Part shown: positions 56,096 to 64,000 of the stretch, piece by piece
Numbering within the stretch: the stretch's first letter is position 1
Layout: each line of letters begins with the position of its first letter
Assembly (NCBI GenBank): GCA_006438735.1
Contig: RCZF01000001.1
Location: forward strand, 1,178,001 to 1,242,000
Direction: 5' to 3'
DNA length: 64,000 bases
From: Sphingomonas koreensis
GTDB taxonomy: Bacteria > Pseudomonadota > Alphaproteobacteria > Sphingomonadales > Sphingomonadaceae
Notes under the pieces: model-generated
Told to the model about the DNA's origin: nothing
The model's input: the letters and a program-made list of their open reading frames with translations, nothing else
Databases searched by the model: none
Position numbers and translations under genes: made by a program

Positions 56096-56461
56096 TTGAA
56101 CCAACCACCGATCGACGACGAGGCGCCTGAAAGGGAAAGCATCGCCGCCCTGTGCGCGCGGCTGGCCGAGGATGCGAAGTTCCTCGCCCGCGCCGAGATT
56201 GCTCGCGTCCGCGCGATCATTTTCCGCCGTATCGTCAGGGGGCGGATGGCGATCTTCTACATGGTCGGCGCCGCGCTGCTCGGCCAGTCGGCGGTGTTGA
56301 TCATGCTGATCGGGCTCCTGCTGTTCCTGCGCAACCACGTCGGCATCGTTGCAGCAACGGCGATCGTGATGGCAGCGGCATTGCTGGTCGCAGCGCTGCT
56401 CGGCTGGCTGGCGTTCCGCCAGATCCGCCGAGCGCTCAGCAGAGAGGACGATTTGCTATGA
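56096..56461 (+). CDS. YqjE-like phage-holin-3_6 family (DUF1469) membrane protein
   Basis: This 121-residue protein has a helical N-terminus and two TM helices (about 55-78 and 84-108, VGAALLGQSAVLIMLIGLLL and AATAIVMAAALLVAALLGWL). Despite the family name it is not a lysis holin. DUF1469/YqjE proteins are chromosomal inner-membrane proteins found with YqjD. The TTG at 56096 follows CGGGGGGCAA and is the best start. The end overlaps the DUF3618 gene by 4 bp. Confidence 0.78.
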   Translation: MNQPPIDDEAPERESIAALCARLAEDAKFLARAEIARVRAIIFRRIVRGRMAIFYMVGAALLGQSAVLIMLIGLLLFLRNHVGIVAATAIVMAAALLVAALLGWLAFRQIRRALSREDDLL

Positions 56462-56802
56462 GCCTTAGCGGGGACCGCCTTGCCCGCGCCGAGCGTCGAT
56501 CGGAAATCGCGCGCGCCGAGATCAAATCGACCTTTCGCGAACTGAAGTCGCGGCTTGCCCCGCGGCGACTGATGCAGGACGCGCTCGGCGAAGCTCGACG
56601 CGCCGGCGAGACGGTTGCAGAGACCAGCGCCGAGGCGGCGAAGAGCCACCCCGTGGCTTTGGTCAGCCTGGTCGCCGGGCTCGCTGCAATCGCGCTTCGC
56701 CGAAAACGCGGCAAGCGGCGAACCGCTCATGAAACCGACACGCCCGCGCCGCGTTTGAAATCTGAACGGACCAAGGCTCGACGAGCGAGGAAAACGTCAT
56801 GA
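56458..56802 (+). CDS. DUF3618-domain protein
   Basis: This 114-residue protein begins with the DUF3618 pattern RRSEIARAEIKSTFRELKSR followed by LAPRRLMQDAL. A short hydrophobic segment (HPVALVSLVAGLAAIALRRK) and a basic tail follow. It is probably a small inner-membrane protein with a cytoplasmic coiled domain. It overlaps both neighbours by 4 bp, so translation of the three genes is coupled. Function unknown. Alphaproteobacterial DUF3618 genes are often next to YqjE/DUF883-type genes. Confidence 0.75.
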   Translation: MSLSGDRLARAERRSEIARAEIKSTFRELKSRLAPRRLMQDALGEARRAGETVAETSAEAAKSHPVALVSLVAGLAAIALRRKRGKRRTAHETDTPAPRLKSERTKARRARKTS

Positions 56803-57239
56803 CCAGCATTACCCAGTCCCTGCGCGACACCGCCGAAAAGACCCGCGATCGCACGTCCGACGCTTACGAGACGACGCGCGACGGCACGCGCGATGCGCTC
56901 AGGCGCGCCGGTGATGCGCTGGAGGGCAATGCGCTTGCCGTCCTCGCCGGCGGCGCCGCGGTCGGGCTGCTCGCCGGCGCAGTCATTCCGCGAACCGCGC
57001 GCGAGGCGAAGCTGTTCGGCAATGTCGGCAAGCGCATCAACACCGCGGCAAGCGCAGCGGCGGCGGCCGCGCGTGAGGCGGGCATCCAGGAGCTCGACGC
57101 GCGCGGAATCAGCGGCAAAGCGGCGCGCGCGCAGGTTGGCAAGCTGTTCGACGGCGTGATCGAGGCGGCGACCACCGCCGGCGGGGCGGCGGCAAACGCC
57201 GCGGCCGACAAAGCCAAGAAGTCCGCAAAGGCGAAATAA
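56799..57239 (+). CDS. Hypothetical Ala-rich glycine-zipper protein
   Basis: This 146-residue protein has an N-terminal charged helix full of Thr, Arg and Asp (TAEKTRDRTSDAYETTRDG), a glycine-zipper hydrophobic core (LAVLAGGAAVGLLAGAVIP), and an Ala-rich C-terminus ending in Lys repeats. It resembles stress-induced membrane-associated helical proteins of the CsbD/DUF883 sort, without a firm family. Last in the overlapping membrane module. Confidence 0.65.
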   Translation: MTSITQSLRDTAEKTRDRTSDAYETTRDGTRDALRRAGDALEGNALAVLAGGAAVGLLAGAVIPRTAREAKLFGNVGKRINTAASAAAAAAREAGIQELDARGISGKAARAQVGKLFDGVIEAATTAGGAAANAAADKAKKSAKAK

Positions 57240-57315
57240 CCGCGCGGCAGGGGTTCCAAAAAGCAGCCCGGTGCCGCTAGAGGATCGCGACCCCTTTTCA
57301 GTGAAAGCCGCATCC

Positions 57316-57537
57316 ATGAGCAAGCTCCATCTCGTCTTTGGCGGGCACGTATCCGATCCGCAGTCACTCGATTTCAACGATCTCAAGTCGATCGACATCG
57401 TCGGCGTCTATCCAGATTACGCCAGCGCCGAGAAAGCCTGGCGCGGCGCGGCGCAACGCACTGTCGACGATGCCGAGATGAAATATGTGGTGGTGCACCT
57501 GCACCGCTTGCTCGAACCCGATCTGCCTGCCGGCTGA
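57316..57537 (+). CDS. DUF4170-domain small protein
   Basis: This 73-residue protein matches DUF4170: KLHLVFGGHVSDPQSLDF, then IDIVGVYPDYASAEKAWRG, and VVVHLHRLLEP. These are small cytoplasmic proteins common in Alphaproteobacteria, with no known function. The ATG at 57316 is chosen, since the family starts with MSKLHLVFGG. The open frame from 57271 has no ribosome site. Confidence 0.82.
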   Translation: MSKLHLVFGGHVSDPQSLDFNDLKSIDIVGVYPDYASAEKAWRGAAQRTVDDAEMKYVVVHLHRLLEPDLPAG

Positions 57538-57618
57538 CGTTAGCGACTGATAACCAAGGTTGTGAACAGCGCTCGAAACCGGCAGCCTGCTTTTAGAAAA
57601 CAATGTCAGGAGGGGCTT

Positions 57619-59049
57619 ATGGATCGTCGATCGTTCATCAGAACGGGGCTCGCCGCAGGCGGCGTGGTGGCGGCGACGGGTGGCGGCACCCGCGCGCTCG
57701 CGGTGGCCGCGCCGGGCTCGCTGACCTTCCCGGACGACTTCCGCTGGGGCTGCGCGACCGCATCGTATCAGATCGAGGGTGCGGTAAACGAAGACGGGCG
57801 CGGGCAGACCAATTGGGACGTTTTCGCGCATACGCCGGGCAAGATCGCCAATGGCGACACCGCCGACGTCGCCTGTGACAGCTATCATCGCTCAGCCGAG
57901 GATACCGCACTGCTCAAGGCGCTCGGCGTCCAGACCTATCGGATGTCGCTGGCCTGGTCGCGGATATTCCCGGACGGCCGCGGCAAACCCAATCAAAAGG
58001 GCGTCGATTATTACAACCGGGTGATCGACGGGCTCTTGGCCGCTGGCATTACGCCCTACGTCACGCTGTTCCACTGGGATCTGCCGCAGGCGCTGCCCGG
58101 CGGCTGGCAGAACCGCGATACCGCGCTGGCGTATGCCGATTACGCCGGGTTCATGGCGGGCAAGCTCGGCGACCGGGTGAAGCATTTCATGACGGTCAAC
58201 GAGCTGCGTTGCTTCACCGATCTCAGTCATCAGGATGGCAAGCATGCGCCGGGGCTGAAGCTACCGCCGGCGCAGGTCAACCAGGTGCGGCACCATGGCG
58301 TGCTCGCCCACGGGCTAGGCGTGCAGGCGATCCGCGCGCATGTCCCCGCCGGCACCGAAGTGGGTATCGCCGACAACACGACCTTCTACGTGCCGGTGAT
58401 CGAGACGCCCGAGCATATCGCCGCCGCCGCCAAGGCGACGCGCGAGAATAATGCGATGTTCCTGACTGCGATCATGGAAGGAAAATACCTCGATTCGTAT
58501 CTCGAGCAGGAAGGCGCAAACGCACCCAAGGTGCAGGCCGGCGACATGAAAGCGATCGGCAGCCCGCTGGATTTCGTCGCGCTCAACATCTACGCGCCGG
58601 AATGGGTGCGCGCCGACGATTCGGCGAAAGGCTATGCGACGATTCCACATGATCCCGAGTCGCCGCACATGTCCTCGCCCTGGCTGTTCGTCGGGCCGGA
58701 GGTCGCTTATTGGGGCGTGCGGCAGGTGAGCGAAATGTGGAAGCCCAAGGCGATCTACATCTCCGAAAACGGCTGCTCGGCCGAGGACAAGGTGGTCGAT
58801 GGCCGGATCGACGATCCAGATCGCATCATGTATCTCCACAATTATCTGGCGAATTTCCACCGCGCGATCGCCGATGGCTATCCACTCAAGGGCTATTTCT
58901 TGTGGAGTCTGATGGACAATTTCGAATGGGCTGACGGCTATACCAAGCGGTTCGGCATCCATTATGTCGATTTCGCGACGCAGAAGCGCACGCCAAAGCT
59001 CAGCGCGACATGGTACCGCGAAGTGATCAAACGCAACACGCTGGTGTAG
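57619..59049 (+). CDS. Exported GH1 beta-glucosidase
   Basis: This 476-residue protein has a Tat-like signal (DRRSFIRTGLAAGGVVAAT, cleavage near ALAVAAP) followed by a GH1 barrel. Hallmarks are FRWGCATASYQIEGA near the N-terminus, the acid/base Glu195 in MTVNEL, the nucleophile Glu383 in YISENGCSAED, and FLWSLMDNFEWADGYTKRFG for the aglycone/glycone pocket. The acid/base motif is TVNEL instead of the usual TxNEP. Probably it folds before Tat export and cleaves cellobiose-like sugars, which would complement the GH9/GH3 locus on the left. AGGAGGGG precedes the ATG at 57619. Gene length is normal. Confidence 0.88.
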   Translation: MDRRSFIRTGLAAGGVVAATGGGTRALAVAAPGSLTFPDDFRWGCATASYQIEGAVNEDGRGQTNWDVFAHTPGKIANGDTADVACDSYHRSAEDTALLKALGVQTYRMSLAWSRIFPDGRGKPNQKGVDYYNRVIDGLLAAGITPYVTLFHWDLPQALPGGWQNRDTALAYADYAGFMAGKLGDRVKHFMTVNELRCFTDLSHQDGKHAPGLKLPPAQVNQVRHHGVLAHGLGVQAIRAHVPAGTEVGIADNTTFYVPVIETPEHIAAAAKATRENNAMFLTAIMEGKYLDSYLEQEGANAPKVQAGDMKAIGSPLDFVALNIYAPEWVRADDSAKGYATIPHDPESPHMSSPWLFVGPEVAYWGVRQVSEMWKPKAIYISENGCSAEDKVVDGRIDDPDRIMYLHNYLANFHRAIADGYPLKGYFLWSLMDNFEWADGYTKRFGIHYVDFATQKRTPKLSATWYREVIKRNTLV

Positions 59050-59068
59050 GGTCGGCACGCAACGCCCC

Positions 59069-59148
59069 CGTCATTGCGAGGAGCGCAGCGACGACGCAAT
59101 CCAGGTTTCGCTAACGGCCTGGATTGCGTCGCTGCGCTCGCAATGACG
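59069..59148. repeat. Large inverted repeat (REP-like) between GH1 and greA
   Basis: The left arm from 59069 reads CGTCATTGCGAGGAGCGCAG, then CGACGACGCAATCCAGG. The right arm 59118-59148 is nearly its reverse complement, with a small insertion in the left arm. The loop is 12 bases. It lies between the convergent GH1 and greA genes and belongs to a family of intergenic palindromes widespread in sphingomonads. It can act as a terminator for both sides. Confidence 0.8.
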
Positions 59149-59155
59149 GAAAAGT

Positions 59156-59632
59156 TCAGATGAACTCGATCTTCTCGACGACGTAATAGCGGTCGCCCGC
59201 CGGCACCGAGACCTCGACTTCGTCCTCGACCTTGCGGCCGATCAGCGCGCGGCCCATCGGCGAGTTGTAACTGATGCGGCCGACGTTCGCGTCGGCCTCG
59301 GTCTGGCCAACGATCTGATATTTGATCGGCTTGTCGTCTTCGTCGAGCAACGTCACCGTCGCGCCGAACACGACCTTGTCGCCCGACATTTCCTTGGGGT
59401 CGATGATCTGCGCGCGGCTGAGCTTGTCCTCGATGTCGGCGATCGACGCCTCGATCTGGCCCTGGCGCTCCTTGGCGGCGTGATATTCGGCATTTTCCGA
59501 GAGATCGCCGTGCGCGCGCGCTTCCTCGATCGCATCGACGATCGTCGGTCGTTCGTCGCGCAACCGCCTCAGATCCGCGGTGAGCTTCGCGTGGCCCTCG
59601 GCCAGCATCGGCATCTTTTCGACCGTCGCCAT
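59156..59632 (-). CDS. greA: Transcription elongation factor GreA
   Basis: This 158-residue protein has an N-terminal coiled coil ([40 protein letters not shown], whose acidic tip reaches into the polymerase channel) and a C-terminal FKBP-like domain ([20 protein letters not shown]). GreA stimulates transcript cleavage by stalled RNA polymerase. It is downstream of carB by 77 bases and may be cotranscribed with the car genes. Confidence 0.95.
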   Translation of the reverse strand: MATVEKMPMLAEGHAKLTADLRRLRDERPTIVDAIEEARAHGDLSENAEYHAAKERQGQIEASIADIEDKLSRAQIIDPKEMSGDKVVFGATVTLLDEDDKPIKYQIVGQTEADANVGRISYNSPMGRALIGRKVEDEVEVSVPAGDRYYVVEKIEFI

Positions 59633-59709
59633 ATCTCGTCCTTTACCACGTCCCTGTCATCAAGCGGCCCGCTTGGGTCCGCCCGCACATCACGCTCTCG
59701 ATTGGGGTA

Positions 59710-63065
<3,356 letters not shown>

Positions 63066-63066
<1 letters not shown>

Positions 63067-63371
63067 TATTGGCGATTGCCTTCGTCAGAATATGCTTCGT
63101 TGCCGATGAAGCCCATTTTTATGGGAAACGGCGATTTTTTCAGTTCGGTCAAAGCGCAGTTGACGTCTTCGTAGCGAGCATCTGGTGAGGGCTGAAAATG
63201 CACGTCCTCAAGCCCTTTCAACTTAAAGGTCGAAGGAGGCATGTTACACTTCGCAGCGATTTGATTGAGTATCGCAACCCGGCCAGCATGAGTGCCCGTG
63301 TCCGTAGGCAGGCGGTCGTGGCCGCTACACGCCCCTAACGTCATGGCCAGAAGAACAACGCTTCGGATCAT
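63066..63371 (-). CDS. Small predicted lipoprotein inserted between carA and carB
   Basis: This 101-residue protein has an N-terminal signal with a lipobox-like LGAC (residues 12-15, [10 protein letters not shown]). The mature part contains Cys residues ([16 protein letters not shown]). It overlaps the carA stop by 4 bp and the carB start by one base, so it is translated within the car operon. No family was recognised. GC content is lower than in the car genes, a sign of later insertion. Its relation to pyrimidine synthesis is unclear. Confidence 0.7.
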
Positions 63372-64000
63372 CCCATCATCTCCACGAAGCGCTCGAACAG
63401 ATAGAAGCTGTCCTGCGGGCCCGGGCTGGCCTCGGGATGGTATTGGACGCTGAACGCGGGCGAGGCCTCGAGTTCGAGGCCGGCGTTCGAGCCGTCGAAC
63501 AGCGAGACGTGGGTCTCGCGCACGCCCTCCGGCAGGCTGTCGCGCTCGACCGCGAAGCCGTGGTTCATGCTGGTGATCTCGACCGCGCCGTCCGACAGGC
63601 GCTTGACGGGGTGGTTGGCGCCGCGATGGCCCTGGAACATCTTGGTCGTCCGCGCGCCGACCGCGAGCCCGAGCAACTGGTGGCCGAGGCAGATGCCGAA
63701 CAGCGGCTTGCCGGTCTCCAGCAGTTTCTGGATCACCGGCACGGCATAGTCGGCGGTCGCGGCGGGGTCGCCGGGGCCGTTCGACAGGAAGAAGCCGTCG
63801 GGGGCGAGCGCCATGATCTGATCGAACGAAGCGGTCGCGGGGACGACCGAGACCTTGGCGCCGGCCTTTACCAGGTTGCGGAAGATGTTGCGCTTGGAGC
63901 CGTAATCGATCGCGACGACGTGGGGGCGAGCGTCGGGGGTTGCGCCTGGGGCCCGTGCTTCGACAAGCTCAGCACGAACGGAATTCTCACGGACCTCACA
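63368..64000 (-). CDS. carA: Carbamoyl-phosphate synthase small subunit (glutaminase), partial
   Basis: This is the C-terminal part of CarA, running off the window. The class I glutamine amidotransferase domain has HVVAIDYGSKRNIFRNL at its start, the nucleophile Cys in FGICLGHQLLG, and His in VQYHPEASPGP. CarA supplies ammonia to CarB. The segment just before the glutaminase domain reads SVRAELVEARAPGATP and is encoded by a palindromic repeat (63954-63980). This segment is not part of the normal CarA sequence. Cotranscribed with the lipoprotein gene and carB. Confidence 0.95.
   Translation of the reverse strand, partial: CEVRENSVRAELVEARAPGATPDARPHVVAIDYGSKRNIFRNLVKAGAKVSVVPATASFDQIMALAPDGFFLSNGPGDPAATADYAVPVIQKLLETGKPLFGICLGHQLLGLAVGARTTKMFQGHRGANHPVKRLSDGAVEITSMNHGFAVERDSLPEGVRETHVSLFDGSNAGLELEASPAFSVQYHPEASPGPQDSFYLFERFVEMMG
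63954..63980. repeat. Palindromic repeat inserted in-frame in carA
   Basis: CGTGCTTCGACAAGCTCAGC followed by ACG is a stem-loop-forming repeat known as a dispersed element in sphingomonads and xanthomonads. On the minus strand it reads in frame with carA as SVRAELVEARA and adds a short linker between domains without shifting the frame. The insert appears to have been tolerated at an interdomain position. Confidence 0.75.

Noticed and set aside
56096..56461. Prophage holin
   Set aside because: The DUF1469 holin-like name reflects family history only. No phage genes are nearby, and the yqjE-like context explains it.

Overview
The window is chromosomal DNA of a sphingomonad (Sphingomonas or a close relative; Alphaproteobacteria). 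The base composition is high GC. The gene content fits this group: an E1-beta pyruvate dehydrogenase subunit with its own lipoyl domain next to pdhA, gyrA followed by a DUF952 gene, trmFO, an overlapping spermidine-synthase-like gene and ftsB downstream of eno, and a TonB receptor locus carrying a flavin halogenase, SapC and a JmjC-type cupin. No rRNA, CRISPR array or intact prophage was seen.

The window falls into two parts, joined at a CAT-anticodon tRNA (33612-33688) with a tyrosine-recombinase relic directly beyond its 3' end. The left part (1 to about 33.6 kb) is accessory. It holds a MarR/FAD-monooxygenase pair, a decayed arsC, an internally deleted IS3-family element beside a 50-bp perfect palindrome, a LysR/secreted hydrolase-cupin pair with a broken isochorismatase gene, a KirBac-like channel with a shifted frame at a G8 tract plus an MFS exporter, and a large hybrid histidine kinase. 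At 13.1-28.6 kb is a carbohydrate-utilisation locus: esterase, GH3, GH9, halogenase, TonB receptor, SapC, cupin and a 664-aa secreted barrel protein. Four near-identical palindromes around a core GTAGCGCTAT lie in its intergenic regions and look like operators of one LacI-type regulator that is not encoded here. At 29.3-32.8 kb is a four-gene overlapping set (GT2, acyl-CoA-dehydrogenase-like protein, PIG-L deacetylase, NodS-like methyltransferase), flanked by CYTH, HlyD, GT4 and integrase fragments.

The right part (33.7-64 kb) is core genome with tightly packed, often 4-bp-overlapping genes. It contains a deacetylase with a degenerate sensor kinase, an Lrp regulator, a TPR protein, yaaA-SDR, gyrA-DUF952, PAP2, DUF488-lysoplasmalogenase, trmFO, a squalene/phytoene-synthase relative, three Tad-type pseudopilin/vWA genes, pdhA-pdhB, ftsB-eno, an envelope-stress-like membrane module (DUF883/YqjE/DUF3618), a GH1 beta-glucosidase, greA, and carA-lipoprotein-carB. 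carA runs off the right end and carries an in-frame palindromic repeat that encodes a short linker.

Functionally, the left locus would import and degrade a plant-type beta-glucan or xylan-like polymer. The TonB receptor takes up oligosaccharides, the secreted GH9, GH3 and esterase trim them, and the GH1 in the core may finish the job. All functional calls come from reading sequence motifs; no search or alignment was run.
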